64,000 bases of DNA from Piscibacillus sp052246295 (GTDB lineage Bacteria > Bacillota > Bacilli > Bacillales > Alkalibacillaceae): the NCBI GenBank assembly GCA_052246295.1, contig JBQQCO010000007.1; one strand, given 5' to 3'. The notes under the pieces were generated by a model. The model was not told the origin of the DNA. It was given only the letters and a program-made list of their open reading frames with translations, and did no database searches. How positions within the stretch are numbered: position 1 is the first letter of the stretch; every line of letters begins with the position of its first letter. The translations under genes were made by a program, and so were the position numbers. Below are positions 15,620 through 26,001 of this stretch, piece after piece.

Positions 15620-16693
15620 CTATTCTTCTAAGTGGTCATGATCTGCGTCTAATAAACCTGCTTCTCGTGCTTCTGATTCACTTTTTATGTCAATTTTCCA
15701 GCCAGTTAATTTAGCAGCAAGACGTGCGTTTTGCCCTCTTTTACCAATTGCTAACGATAACTGGTGATCTGGAACAATCACTGTAGTGGCATGATCCTCT
15801 TCATCTACTAATACCTCAACAACTTGAGAAGGACTTAAGGCATTTGAGATATAAACTACTGGGTCTTCGGACCATTGCACGATATCAATCTTTTCGCCTC
15901 TTAGCTCATCTACAATTGTTTGTACACGTTGACCTCGCTGTCCTACGCAAGCACCAACTGGGTCTATTTCAGGATCTTCTGCAAAAACACTTATTTTAGA
16001 ACGGTCTCCTGCCTCGCGTGCTACAGAACGAATTTCAACGGTACCATCATAAATCTCCGGTACTTCCATTTCAAATAAACGTTTTAATAATCCTGGATGA
16101 GTGCGTGAAACAAACACTTGTGGTCCTTTTCCCGTATTCTCAACCCTTGTGACATATACTTTCACTCGGTCGTGAATATCATAAGATTCATTAGGCATAA
16201 TTTCATTTAAAGGTAACTTTCCTTCAAGCTTTCCAAGATGGATATATAGGAACCGGTTGTCCTTACGTTGAACTTTTCCTGTCATAATATCATCAACACG
16301 GTCTATAAAGTCATTATAAATGACACCACGTTCCGCTTCCCTAACTCGCTGCGTAACAACCTGCTTTGCTGCTTGTGCCGCAATACGACCAAAATCTCTT
16401 GGTGTTACCTCTTTCTCCACTACATCGCCTTCTTCATACGAAGGGTCAATCGCTTTAGCCTCTTCAACACTAATTTCTAGTTGATTATCCATTACTTCTT
16501 CTACTACTTCTAGGCGAGCAAAAACTTTCATACCATCATTCTCATTTAACTCAACACGTACATTAGTTCTTGAATTAAAATTCTTCTTGTATGCAGAAAC
16601 TAATGCTGCATCGAGGGCTTCTAATAATATGTCTCGGTCAATTCCTTTTTCTTCTGATAGATACTCTATTGCACTATATAATTCCGAACTCAA
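15620..16693 (-). CDS. nusA: Transcription termination/antitermination factor NusA
   Basis: NusA binds RNA polymerase and RNA, and modulates pausing, termination and antitermination. The 357-residue protein has an N-terminal domain (1-125), an S1 domain beginning ERGVIYNDFIDRVDD near 128, and two KH domains with GACVGQRGQRVQ and LAIGKRGQNARLAAKLTGW. It lacks the acidic repeats found in enterobacteria, as is normal for Firmicutes. The start is a TTG at 16693, with GGAGG 9 nt upstream. It is the second gene of the rimP-nusA-ylxR-ylxQ-infB operon. Confidence 0.97.
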   Translation of the reverse strand: MSSELYSAIEYLSEEKGIDRDILLEALDAALVSAYKKNFNSRTNVRVELNENDGMKVFARLEVVEEVMDNQLEISVEEAKAIDPSYEEGDVVEKEVTPRDFGRIAAQAAKQVVTQRVREAERGVIYNDFIDRVDDIMTGKVQRKDNRFLYIHLGKLEGKLPLNEIMPNESYDIHDRVKVYVTRVENTGKGPQVFVSRTHPGLLKRLFEMEVPEIYDGTVEIRSVAREAGDRSKISVFAEDPEIDPVGACVGQRGQRVQTIVDELRGEKIDIVQWSEDPVVYISNALSPSQVVEVLVDEEDHATTVIVPDHQLSLAIGKRGQNARLAAKLTGWKIDIKSESEAREAGLLDADHDHLEE

Positions 16694-16710
16694 CTGATTA
16701 TACCTCCTTA

Positions 16711-17181
16711 TTAAAATGTAACAGCAATATTGGCCTTCGCAACCTTATCAAACGGTATTTCTACTTGTTGCTTTCTCGTTTTAACTTTAACCTCAAGTGT
16801 AATGAGATCATCTTCAAAGCGAATTAAATCTCCATAGAATTCTTTTTCGCCGTTTATAGGTTCATAGGTTTTAACATAGATGTGTGAACCGACGAAGCGT
16901 TCAAAGTCAGAACGCTTCTTTAATCTACGTTCCACTCCTGGTGAAGATACTTCTAGAAAATAAGCTTGCTCAATTGGATCAATTTCATCTAGTTTCTCAC
17001 TTAATTGTTCACTTACTTTTCCGCATTCTTCTATGTCGATTCCACCTTCTTTATCAACATATACGCGTAAAAAGTGATTATTTCCTTCTTTAACAAATTC
17101 TACTTCAACTAATTCGAGATTCATCTCATCAACAATTGGTTCTACCAATTCTTCAGTTAAAGATACAATTTTCTTACTCAA
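16711..17181 (-). CDS. rimP: Ribosome maturation factor RimP
   Basis: RimP assists early assembly of the 30S 3' and central domains. The 156-residue protein has the N-terminal alpha/beta domain (VEFVKEGNNHFLRVYVDKEGGIDIEEC near 25-52) and a C-terminal Sm-like barrel. It includes the conserved LEVSSPGVERRLKKRSDF. The start is a TTG at 17181, 6 nt after GGAGG. It is the first gene of the nusA operon; the 219-bp gap upstream presumably holds the promoter. An extended run near 17230 contains TATACT, but I see no matching -35. Confidence 0.93.
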   Translation of the reverse strand: MSKKIVSLTEELVEPIVDEMNLELVEVEFVKEGNNHFLRVYVDKEGGIDIEECGKVSEQLSEKLDEIDPIEQAYFLEVSSPGVERRLKKRSDFERFVGSHIYVKTYEPINGEKEFYGDLIRFEDDLITLEVKVKTRKQQVEIPFDKVAKANIAVTF

Positions 17182-17268
17182 AGAAATGCCTCCTTTAAAA
17201 AACAGGTCGTGTCTATTTAGATCATAAGTATATTATTCTTTAGATATAATAACCTAATCATTAAATTT

Positions 17269-17293
17269 CCCTGCTGAAAATTTAACAGCAGGG
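17269..17293 (-). terminator. Second hairpin downstream of polC
   Basis: CCCTGCTG pairs with CAGCAGGG (17293-17286 and 17276-17269) across a 9-nt loop. The following bases are AAATTT on the minus strand, so the T-tract is weak. It may back up the polC-proximal hairpin at 17306-17331. Confidence 0.5.
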
Positions 17294-17305
17294 AAAGATA
17301 AAACG

Positions 17306-17331
17306 AAAGAGTGGGAGGCGACCCACTCTTT
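17306..17331 (-). terminator. Terminator hairpin after polC
   Basis: AAAGAGTGGG pairs perfectly with CCCACTCTTT across a 6-nt loop on the minus strand. CGTTTTATCTTT follows. The stem is strong and the U-tract is interrupted, so it is a plausible intrinsic terminator for polC in the 219-bp polC-rimP gap. Confidence 0.7.
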
Positions 17332-17400
17332 CTTACTTTACCGTATCTTTTGCTTAACCAATTGAAAATATACCATAATAACCAATAAAATGCAAACGGT

Positions 17401-20400
17401 TTAGAATAGTGACAGTTGATTTTGATCGGGTAATCCTTCTAAACAACCGTGTTGGTCTAAGTACTCTAATACGGTCTTAGAAATACGACTACGTTCACGT
17501 AAATCTTCCTTAGATAAGAATTCCCCATCTTCTCTCGCTTTAACGATGTTAATAGCTGCATTGGTTCCTAAACCATCAACAGCATTAAAAGGCGGTATTA
17601 ACGTATCTCCATCAACTACAAATTCGCTTGCTTTGGAACGGTATAAATCTACCTTTTGCAATGAATAACCTCTTTCAGACATTTCAAGGGCTAGTTCTAA
17701 TACCGTTAGTAAACTCTTTTCTTTAGGTGAAGCTTCATTACCTTTGTTTAATATTTCTTCAATTCGACTTCGTAATGCCTCAGAACCTTTAACCATCGTA
17801 TCTAACTCAAAATCACTTGCTCTAACAGTAAAATAGGCAGCATAAAACTCAATTGGGTAATAAACTTTAAAATAGGCAATACGGACAGCCATTAATACAT
17901 AAGCTGCTGCGTGCGCTTTAGGGAACATATACTTAATCTTTTTACATGATTCAATATACCAATCTGGGACCCCATGCTTTTTCATTTCCTCTATCCATTC
18001 ATCGGATAAGCCTTTACCCTTACGAACATGCTCCATAATCGTAAATGCTAGTGATGCTTCTAATCCTTGGTGCATAAGATATACCATAATATCATCACGA
18101 CATCCAATTACATCACCAATTTCACAGATGCCATCATTAATAAGTTCTTGTGCATTTCCAAGCCATACATCAGTCCCGTGCGAAAGGCCTGATATAATCA
18201 CTAACTCAGCAAATGTAGATGGCTTAGTATCTTCAAGCATTTGTCTAACGAATCTAGTACCAAACTCTGGAACACCTAAAGTACCTGTTTTACATAATAT
18301 TTGATCAGCCGTAACTCCCAACGGTTCAGGACCTTCAAAAATCTTCATAACTTCAGAATCATTTGTAGGAACATCTTTAGGATCAATTCCTGTTAAATCC
18401 TGGAGCATACGAATAACAGTTGGATCATCGTGTCCTAGAATATCTAGTTTTAATAAGTTATCGTGAATGGAATGGAAGTCGAAATGAGTCGTTTTCCATT
18501 CCGAATTTCGGTCATCTGCTGGGAATTGAATTGGTGTAAAATCATAAATTTCCTGATCATCCGGTACAACGATTATTCCACCAGGGTGCTGTCCAGTTGT
18601 ACGTTTTACTCCTGTACAACCTTTAACTAAACGTGATATTTCTGCTTGACGATACATAAGTGAGTTATCTTGTGCATACCCCTTCACATATCCAAACGCA
18701 GTTTTTTCAGCTACTGTACCGATTGTACCTGCACGATATACGTTTTCTTCACCAAAGAGAACTTTTGTATAATGGTGTGCTTTTGGTTGATATTCTCCTG
18801 AGAAGTTCAAATCAATATCTGGTACTTTATCACCTTTAAACCCTAAGAACGTTTCAAATGGAATATCTTGACCATCTCTTGTTAATGGATGATTACATTC
18901 AGGACATTCTTTTTCAGGTAAATCGTAACCAGACCCTACAGAACCGTCATCAAAGAAATGATAATAACTACATTCATCACATACATAGTGTGGTGGGAGT
19001 GGGTTGACCTCTGTAATATCTAGCATGGTAGCTACAAATGAAGAACCTACTGAACCACGAGAACCTACTAAATAGCCATCACTTAACGATTTCTTTACAA
19101 GCTTCTCAGAGATTAGGTAAATAACCGAGAAACCATTCTCAATAATACTCTTTAATTCCTTTTCAAGACGGTTGACCACTATATCAGGCAAATTTTCTCC
19201 ATAAATTGATTTTGCTCGGTTATAACACGTTTCTCTAATCTCATCATCTGCACCATCGATGTTAGGTGTATATAAATCGTCTTTGACAGGTTTAATATCA
19301 TCTATTTGATTTGAAACCCAGTTCGTGTTTTCAATCACAAGTTCTTTAGCTTTATCTTCACCTAAAAACCCAAAATCTTCTAACATCTCATTTGTTGTTT
19401 TAAAATATACATCTGGCATGGTTTGACGATTCAAAGGGTTTCCGCTTTGAGAAGCAATTAAAATTTTTCGATATATTTTCTCATGTGGATCTAAATAATG
19501 AGTATTACCTGTTGCAACCACTTTTTTATTAAGCTTCTCACCAATTTTAACGAGTTTTTTAATTAATTGTTTAATATGTTCAATTGATTGAACTATTTCT
19601 CGATCTATTAGGTGGAAATAGTTCGAAGGTGGCTGAACCTCAATATAGTCATAAAACTCCGCTACTTTTTCAGCTTCTTCTTCAGATTTTAACGCTATTG
19701 TATCGAACAATTCTCCTTGATCGCAGCCAGAACCAACAATGATTCCTTCTCGGTGTTCAACTAATTTAGACCTTGGAATCCTTGGTACGCGATAAAAATA
19801 ATCTACGTGAGCAATCGAAACTAATTTAAATAAGTTCTTTAGGCCTTCTTGAGTCTTAGCAAGTAAAATAGCATGATTAGGACGAGAACGTTTATATGCA
19901 TCACCTTCACCCACGTGACGATTTAAATGATCATGGCTCGTCATATCCTTTTCCATAGCTGACTTTACTAAACTCCATAATAAATAACCTGTTGCTTCAG
20001 CATCATAAATTGCACGGTGGTGTTGGGTTAATTCAATGTTAAGGTGCTTACATAATGTATTTAATCGGTGATTCTTGAGCTGTGGATATAACAGTCTGGC
20101 TAACTCTAACGTATCGATTACAGGGTTTGTTACTTTTTCAATATCCATCCTTTGGAATGCTGCATTAATAAACCCAATATCAAAGCTAGCGTTGTGAGCT
20201 ACTAAAATATCTTGTCCCATCCATTCATGAAAATCTCTCATGACGTCTTCTATCTCTGGAGCCCCTACTAACATGTCATCTGTAATACCTGTTAAATCGA
20301 TCGTCGTTTGACTAAGCTTTTGGTGAGGGTTAGCAAACCTTTCAAAACGGTCCACAATCTCCCCTTGATACACCTTAACAGCTGCTAATTCTATAATTTT

Positions 20401-21690
20401 GTCGTATGAAGCTGATAAACCAGTCGTTTCTACGTCAAACACAATATAATTCGCTTCATTTAAATCTACTGGTGCTGGATTATAGGCAATGGGTACACCA
20501 TCATCGACTAAGTTTGCTTCCAGTCCATATAAAATCTTCACACCATGCTTTTCACCAGCGGAGTGTGCCTCAGGAAATGCTTGTACGACTGCATGATCAG
20601 TTATTGCAACTGCTGAATGTCCCCATTTGGCAGCACGCTCTACTAGATTCGAAGCAGACACTGTAGCATCCATAGAGCTCATAGTAGTGTGGGCGTGTAA
20701 CTCTATTCGCTTTTCTTCAGCTAGGTCTCGTCTCTCTTTAGGCGCAACCTCGTACAAGTCATTTCCCATCATCATAAGCTCATTTGTAAATGTGTCAGTC
20801 TGAATACTACCACGAGCTTTAATCCATACACCTTCTTTAACTTGCTTGAATAATTCCTTTTGCTCATCACCTTTAGAAAACATCTTAATTTGAATGGAGT
20901 CTGTATAATCTGTAAGACTAATGATTAATAAATCACGTCCAGATCTTAAGTTTCGAATATCAACATCAAATACATACCCTTGGATCACCATACTTTTCTC
21001 TTCTTCCAATATATCTCTAATTGGTGATGGTTCATCCTGAAAATCACGACCGATTTTCAAAGGTAGATTATCATTTTGATCATCTTTACTTTGCTTCGAA
21101 CGTTCCTCCTTCTCTTTGATGGCACGCTCTATATAATTTTGCTCTTCTACACGCTTTTGTTTTTGAAATTGTTCAAACTCTTCTTCATCTCTAGCAATCT
21201 CGAATTGCAGTTGATAAGTTTTTAAACCACTTTTTAAACAGAACTCTTGAAATAATGGGTCAATCTTCCTCTTCATCATTTGAGCTTCAGTTTCATTTCT
21301 AGCATAAATTAATAATTGAGCACCATTAATTTGAGGAGTTTGGTTACAGATATAATCTTTATAAGCTGGAAATAGATCATGAATGGAATTTATGAAAAAT
21401 TTCCAGTAAGAGCTAATTGATGCCTCATCTAAATCTTTTTTTTCTGTTTCGACTTTAATCTCAACCTTTGCAATATGATGAAAAGCATCTTTTAACCGTG
21501 CATTAAACACTTCAATCGCTTCACAAGAAAAAGGTTTCTCTTTATGGATATTAAATTGCCAAACCTTCTCATCTTTTAAAATTATTAGCTTTTCAAGATA
21601 AGCATCCTGGAACTCTAAATCTATAAGCTCTTGTGGAATACCAATTTGATTTAATAAGAGGTTTAATTTCTCTTTTTTACTAAGGTCCAT
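17401..21690 (-). CDS. polC: DNA polymerase III alpha subunit, Gram-positive type (PolC)
   Basis: PolC is the main replicative polymerase of low-GC Gram-positives, with built-in proofreading. The 1429-residue protein has an N-terminal region with a charged coiled segment near 180-200, an OB fold near 235-320, and a PHP domain starting RIELHAHTTMSSMDA. This is interrupted by a DEDDh exonuclease domain (FDVETTGLSASYDKIIELAA). Four Cys in CDECSYY and CPECNHP form the zinc module, and PDIDLNFSGEY carries catalytic Asp residues. The C-terminus LPDQNQLSLF is a typical beta-clamp-binding end. ATG 21690 lies 7 nt after GGGG; ATG 21693 is also possible. Confidence 0.97.
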   Translation of the reverse strand: MDLSKKEKLNLLLNQIGIPQELIDLEFQDAYLEKLIILKDEKVWQFNIHKEKPFSCEAIEVFNARLKDAFHHIAKVEIKVETEKKDLDEASISSYWKFFINSIHDLFPAYKDYICNQTPQINGAQLLIYARNETEAQMMKRKIDPLFQEFCLKSGLKTYQLQFEIARDEEEFEQFQKQKRVEEQNYIERAIKEKEERSKQSKDDQNDNLPLKIGRDFQDEPSPIRDILEEEKSMVIQGYVFDVDIRNLRSGRDLLIISLTDYTDSIQIKMFSKGDEQKELFKQVKEGVWIKARGSIQTDTFTNELMMMGNDLYEVAPKERRDLAEEKRIELHAHTTMSSMDATVSASNLVERAAKWGHSAVAITDHAVVQAFPEAHSAGEKHGVKILYGLEANLVDDGVPIAYNPAPVDLNEANYIVFDVETTGLSASYDKIIELAAVKVYQGEIVDRFERFANPHQKLSQTTIDLTGITDDMLVGAPEIEDVMRDFHEWMGQDILVAHNASFDIGFINAAFQRMDIEKVTNPVIDTLELARLLYPQLKNHRLNTLCKHLNIELTQHHRAIYDAEATGYLLWSLVKSAMEKDMTSHDHLNRHVGEGDAYKRSRPNHAILLAKTQEGLKNLFKLVSIAHVDYFYRVPRIPRSKLVEHREGIIVGSGCDQGELFDTIALKSEEEAEKVAEFYDYIEVQPPSNYFHLIDREIVQSIEHIKQLIKKLVKIGEKLNKKVVATGNTHYLDPHEKIYRKILIASQSGNPLNRQTMPDVYFKTTNEMLEDFGFLGEDKAKELVIENTNWVSNQIDDIKPVKDDLYTPNIDGADDEIRETCYNRAKSIYGENLPDIVVNRLEKELKSIIENGFSVIYLISEKLVKKSLSDGYLVGSRGSVGSSFVATMLDITEVNPLPPHYVCDECSYYHFFDDGSVGSGYDLPEKECPECNHPLTRDGQDIPFETFLGFKGDKVPDIDLNFSGEYQPKAHHYTKVLFGEENVYRAGTIGTVAEKTAFGYVKGYAQDNSLMYRQAEISRLVKGCTGVKRTTGQHPGGIIVVPDDQEIYDFTPIQFPADDRNSEWKTTHFDFHSIHDNLLKLDILGHDDPTVIRMLQDLTGIDPKDVPTNDSEVMKIFEGPEPLGVTADQILCKTGTLGVPEFGTRFVRQMLEDTKPSTFAELVIISGLSHGTDVWLGNAQELINDGICEIGDVIGCRDDIMVYLMHQGLEASLAFTIMEHVRKGKGLSDEWIEEMKKHGVPDWYIESCKKIKYMFPKAHAAAYVLMAVRIAYFKVYYPIEFYAAYFTVRASDFELDTMVKGSEALRSRIEEILNKGNEASPKEKSLLTVLELALEMSERGYSLQKVDLYRSKASEFVVDGDTLIPPFNAVDGLGTNAAINIVKAREDGEFLSKEDLRERSRISKTVLEYLDQHGCLEGLPDQNQLSLF

Positions 21691-21756
21691 CATGATTCCC
21701 CGCCTTGGTTAATAATACTTTTTGTAGATTATTTGCTAGCCCTACATTATATAAAC

Positions 21757-21795
21757 AAAAAACTCGCCTTTGGTTAAATCAGTCTTCCAAAGGCG
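21757..21795 (-). terminator. Intrinsic terminator after proS
   Basis: CGCCTTTGG pairs with CCAAAGGCG (21795-21787 and 21773-21765) across a 13-nt loop. GTTTTTTG follows on the minus strand. A TATAAT lies shortly downstream (about 21748-21753) and may be part of a polC promoter, but its -35 is unconvincing. Confidence 0.85.
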
Positions 21796-21821
21796 GTTTT
21801 ATATAAAATTATTTACTTACA

Positions 21822-23522
21822 CTATTTTAATAAATTATTTAAATGATCATGAAGGTCATCAATCTGAACATCTTCTTGATGACCTGTTTCACGATATTTA
21901 AATTCTACGTACCCTTCACTTGCACGTTTTCCAACAACTACACGGTAAGGAACACCAATTAAGTCACTATCATTAAATTTTACTCCCGCTCTATCTTGAC
22001 GATCATCATATAGTACATCAATGCCCGCGTCTAACAATTGATTATATAGTTGATCTGATAGTTCCACCTGTTCTTCTTTTTTAACATTTAAGTTAATTAA
22101 ATGAACTTGGAAAGGAGCTAAATCTTTTGGCCAGGTAATGCCGTTGTCGTCGTGGTATTGTTCTACAATAGAAGCCAAAGTACGCGACACACCTATTCCG
22201 TAGCAACCCATTACATAATTTTGAGCACGCCCTTCCTTATTTAAGAAAGTAGCGTTTAAGTCATCGGCATATTTACTTCCTAACTTAAACACGTGTCCAA
22301 CTTCAATACCACGGGCAAATTCAATGGTTCCTTTACCATCAGGTGATAAATCGCCTTCTTGAATAAAACGTAAATCTGCATACTGATTAATTTTTATGTC
22401 ACGGCTGGGATTTACGTTTTTATAATGATAACCATCTTCATTTGCACCACAAGTTGCATTAACTAAGTATTCAACTGCATAATCTGCTATAACATCAACA
22501 TTATCCGGTACATTAATTGGACCAAGTGATCCAAAGCCTGCTCCCATAATGTCTCTTGTTTCTTGTTCAGTCGCTAATTCAACGATTTCTGCTTCATATA
22601 AATTCTTTAACTTTACATCGTTTACTTCATGATCTCCTCTAGTTACCACCATTACAAATTGGTCATCTACCTTAAACATAATCGCCTTCATGCCTTGATT
22701 TAATTCATGACCTAAAAAGTCAGCTACTTCTTGCATCGTTCTTGCATTTGGTGTCTCAACTTTATCTAAAGTTAATGGTTCAACCTCAGGCTTTTCATAA
22801 TTTGGTACGACAGGTGCCATTTCAATATTTGCTGCAAAATCTGATTCATTAGAATAGGCGATGATATCTTCCCCTACCTCTGACAAAACCATAAACTCAT
22901 GTGTATCTTTACCACCCATTGCACCTGAGTCAGCAATAACAGCTCTAAAGTTTAGACCACAGCGCTCAAAAATTCTTTTATAGGCGTTGAAAATAACATC
23001 ATAAGTTTCATCTAGTGAGTCGAATGTTTCATGGAAAGAATATGCATCTTTCATCAAAAACTCTCTTCCACGTAATAATCCGAATCTTGGGCGTTTTTCA
23101 TCTCTATACTTAGCTTGAATTTGGTAAAGGGTAAATGGAAGCTTTTTATAAGAATTGACTTCATCTCTGACCAATGCTGTTACGACCTCTTCATGAGTAG
23201 CTCCTAAAGCAAAATCACGCTCGTGGCGGTCTTTTAGTCTCATTAACTCTTGTCCCATTGTATTCCAACGACCAGTTGCCTGCCATAATTCTGCTGGTTG
23301 TAAAGCGGGCATTTGAACTTCTTGTGCCCCGGCACGATCCATTTCTTCTCTAACAATATTTTCAACCTTGCGTAAAACCCTCTTACCTAAAGGTAAGAAA
23401 TTATATACTCCTGATGCTAATTGTCGAATAAATCCGGCTTTTAATAATAACTGATGGCTTTTTAGTTCTGCTTCAGCTGGGACTTCTCTCAATGTTGGGA
23501 TGAGTAAATTGCTTTGTCTCAT
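21822..23522 (-). CDS. proS: Prolyl-tRNA synthetase, bacterial type with editing domain
   Basis: ProRS charges tRNA-Pro. The 566-residue length and the inserted region at about 225-405 mark the bacterial ProS with an INS editing domain that clears Ala-tRNA-Pro. Class II motif 2 is visible in KYRDEKRPRFGLLRGREF, and motif 3 in MGCYGIGVSRTLASIVEQ. The anticodon-binding domain follows from about residue 470. ATG 23522 follows AGAGGTG. It lies between rseP and polC, as in B. subtilis, and is followed by a terminator. Confidence 0.97.
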   Translation of the reverse strand: MRQSNLLIPTLREVPAEAELKSHQLLLKAGFIRQLASGVYNFLPLGKRVLRKVENIVREEMDRAGAQEVQMPALQPAELWQATGRWNTMGQELMRLKDRHERDFALGATHEEVVTALVRDEVNSYKKLPFTLYQIQAKYRDEKRPRFGLLRGREFLMKDAYSFHETFDSLDETYDVIFNAYKRIFERCGLNFRAVIADSGAMGGKDTHEFMVLSEVGEDIIAYSNESDFAANIEMAPVVPNYEKPEVEPLTLDKVETPNARTMQEVADFLGHELNQGMKAIMFKVDDQFVMVVTRGDHEVNDVKLKNLYEAEIVELATEQETRDIMGAGFGSLGPINVPDNVDVIADYAVEYLVNATCGANEDGYHYKNVNPSRDIKINQYADLRFIQEGDLSPDGKGTIEFARGIEVGHVFKLGSKYADDLNATFLNKEGRAQNYVMGCYGIGVSRTLASIVEQYHDDNGITWPKDLAPFQVHLINLNVKKEEQVELSDQLYNQLLDAGIDVLYDDRQDRAGVKFNDSDLIGVPYRVVVGKRASEGYVEFKYRETGHQEDVQIDDLHDHLNNLLK

Positions 23523-23555
23523 ACTATTTACACCTCTTTATTCGTATTTTATCAT

Positions 23556-24821
23556 TTACATAAACAATCGCTCAATGTCATTCCAAGTAACGACAATCAT
23601 TAATAACATTAATAATGCAAAGCCAATAAAATGAACAAAACCTTCTTTTTCAGGATCAATAGGCTTACCTCTAACTGCTTCAAGTCCAATGAACATTAAG
23701 CGTCCACCATCCAACGCAGGTAATGGTAGTAAGTTAATAATCCCTAGGTTAATACTCAACATAGCTGTCCAAGTTAAGAAGTTTATAAACCCTGTTTGAA
23801 CGACTTCATCTGTCGCATCATATATTCCGACTGGACCAGCTAAAGCATCTAATGATAATTGTCCCGTCACTAGCTGTCCTAGAGCAGTTAGAATAAGTTT
23901 TCCTACTTCATAGGTTTGAGTGAAACCAAATTTAAATGCTTCAATTGGACTATCAACAAGATTACGCTGAATACCTACCTGGCCAATAGACTCTCCAGTG
24001 TCTAATTCACGTGACATGGTTGTCAAACTTGTTTCTATAACTTCACCATCACGCTCAATTGTTAAATTGATTTCTTCATTTGGGCGTTCTTGTACGTATT
24101 CTACAAAGCTAACCCAATCATTGATGGACTCTCCATTTATATTAAGAATCTCATCCCCAGACATTAAACCCGCTTCACTAGCAGGCGTATCTTCTTGAAC
24201 ATTCCCTACCACAGCTTGATCGTCTGGAACCCCTTGATATAATCCCAAACCAATAAAAATAGCAATCGCTAATAAAAAGTTCATCAAAGGCCCTGCAAAT
24301 ACCTGCATGCCTTTTTTACCAACAGATTTAGAAGCAAATTGTCGGTCATAAGGCGCTATTAGAGTTTCCTTTTCATCCATGACAAACAAAGCCTTACGGT
24401 CAACAGCATATTGATATCGTTCATCTGTATTAATATCAAAACATTCAATCACCAAGTCGTGATCTAAATCAATACGTTCTACTTCAACAACCTTAGCATT
24501 TGGGTGCTTTGATTTATTATTGACAATTATTTTACTAACTTTATTCTGCTCATTGAACTCTAATCCGATATGGTAGCCCGGCTTTAAATCAATAATTTCA
24601 GGATCTTCACCTGCAACCCTCACATAACCACCAATCGGTAGCAGTCTAACAGTATATAATGTTTCGTCACGGCGATAAGAAAAAATCTTAGGGCCAAAAC
24701 CAATTGCAAATTCTCTAGCAAGCATGCCTGCTCTTTTGGCAAATATTAAGTGACCAAACTCATGAATGAAAACTAGTAAGCCGAACATAAAAATAAAAGC
24801 AATAATTGTATCAAAGTTCAT
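23556..24821 (-). CDS. rseP: Site-2 intramembrane protease RseP/RasP
   Basis: This 421-residue membrane zinc protease cuts anti-sigma factors and signal-peptide remnants within the bilayer; the B. subtilis homologue is RasP. The HExxH motif is HEFGH at 20-24 inside the first membrane helix. A PDZ domain lies around 200-280 (GVPDDQ...ASEAGLMSGDEILNINGE), and the second metal-site motif is NLLPLPALDGGRL near 370. Four membrane helices are apparent. I chose ATG 24821, with GGTAGGTG 6 nt upstream, over GTG 24830 abutting the dxr stop. Confidence 0.95.
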   Translation of the reverse strand: MNFDTIIAFIFMFGLLVFIHEFGHLIFAKRAGMLAREFAIGFGPKIFSYRRDETLYTVRLLPIGGYVRVAGEDPEIIDLKPGYHIGLEFNEQNKVSKIIVNNKSKHPNAKVVEVERIDLDHDLVIECFDINTDERYQYAVDRKALFVMDEKETLIAPYDRQFASKSVGKKGMQVFAGPLMNFLLAIAIFIGLGLYQGVPDDQAVVGNVQEDTPASEAGLMSGDEILNINGESINDWVSFVEYVQERPNEEINLTIERDGEVIETSLTTMSRELDTGESIGQVGIQRNLVDSPIEAFKFGFTQTYEVGKLILTALGQLVTGQLSLDALAGPVGIYDATDEVVQTGFINFLTWTAMLSINLGIINLLPLPALDGGRLMFIGLEAVRGKPIDPEKEGFVHFIGFALLMLLMIVVTWNDIERLFM

Positions 24822-24830
24822 AATAAACAC

Positions 24831-25985
24831 CTACCTTTTTAGGACAGCATAACTTACTCGTTTGCGAATCTCCTGATCCAATTCGAATATCGTATCCAAA
24901 TCCGGATCTTGAATCACAGAATGTGTTTCCATTTCTTTTTCAATTAATTCTTCAATCTCTAAAAATGTTATCTTATCTTGCAAGAATAGTTTCACTGCCT
25001 CTTCATTAGCAGCGTTTAATACGGTAGGCAGGGAACCACCCATCCGTCCTGCTTCATACGCCATTCTTAAACAAGGAAAGCGATCAAAACTCATTTCTCT
25101 AAAGTTTAATTGTCCAACTTTAACCAAGTCAAGAGCTTCACTCAAGGTAAAATCAGAACGTTCTGGATAAGTTAAGGCATATTGAATTGGAATCCTCATA
25201 TCTGGAGTTCCTAATTGTGCCATAACACTTTGGTCTGCAAATTCAACCATCGAATGAATAACGCTTTCATTATGTAAAATGACGTCAATTTGATCGTATG
25301 GTGTATCGAACAACCAATGAGCTTCAATGACTTCTAATCCCTTATTCATCATTGTTGCCGAATCAATGGTAATTTTAGCCCCCATACTCCAATTTGGATG
25401 TTTTAAGGCATCATGCTTTGTTACACCTATTAACTGATCACGTGTTTTATCTCTAAAACTACCACCAGAAGCAGTCAAAATAATCTTTTTAATCTCATCA
25501 TGATTCTCGCCTTTTAGGCACTGATGTATGGCCGCATGCTCACTATCTACTGGTAACAGATCAACCCTATTTTCTTTGGCTTCTTTCATAACAATATGAC
25601 CAGCTGTAACCAATGTTTCTTTGTTAGCAAAGGCAATTTGTTTTTTAGCTCTTATGGCTTCTAAAGTTGGTTGTAATCCAACACTCCCAAGTACTGCGTT
25701 AACGACTAAATCTATATCTGGTAGTGAAACAATTTCATTTAGAGCTTCCATACCAAAATTAATTGTCGGGCTATAACTAAGTTTATTATTTAGTTTGGTA
25801 AAAGTTTCACGATTTTGTACAACAATGTACTTAGGTTTTAAATTTTCAATTACTGGTAAGGCTTTATCTATATTAGTTCCAAAGGCAAAACCAACTAATT
25901 GAAATTGTTCAGGATGTCTTTTGATAATATCAACTGTTTGTAAACCTATGGACCCAGTTCCACCTAATAACGTTATTCTTTTCAT
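24831..25985 (-). CDS. dxr: 1-deoxy-D-xylulose 5-phosphate reductoisomerase
   Basis: Dxr converts DXP to MEP with NADPH in the non-mevalonate isoprenoid pathway, supplying UppS downstream. The 384-residue protein has the nucleotide-binding GGTGSIGLQT at 8-17, the metal-binding VDSEHAAIHQCLKG near 150, and the catalytic-loop sequence NWSMGAKITIDSATMMNKGLE near 200. ATG 25985 is adjacent to cdsA, and the dxr stop is next to rseP. The order uppS-cdsA-dxr-rseP-proS is conserved. Confidence 0.97.
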   Translation of the reverse strand: MKRITLLGGTGSIGLQTVDIIKRHPEQFQLVGFAFGTNIDKALPVIENLKPKYIVVQNRETFTKLNNKLSYSPTINFGMEALNEIVSLPDIDLVVNAVLGSVGLQPTLEAIRAKKQIAFANKETLVTAGHIVMKEAKENRVDLLPVDSEHAAIHQCLKGENHDEIKKIILTASGGSFRDKTRDQLIGVTKHDALKHPNWSMGAKITIDSATMMNKGLEVIEAHWLFDTPYDQIDVILHNESVIHSMVEFADQSVMAQLGTPDMRIPIQYALTYPERSDFTLSEALDLVKVGQLNFREMSFDRFPCLRMAYEAGRMGGSLPTVLNAANEEAVKLFLQDKITFLEIEELIEKEMETHSVIQDPDLDTIFELDQEIRKRVSYAVLKR

Positions 25986-26001
25986 CCTAACCCCTCGTTT
26001 G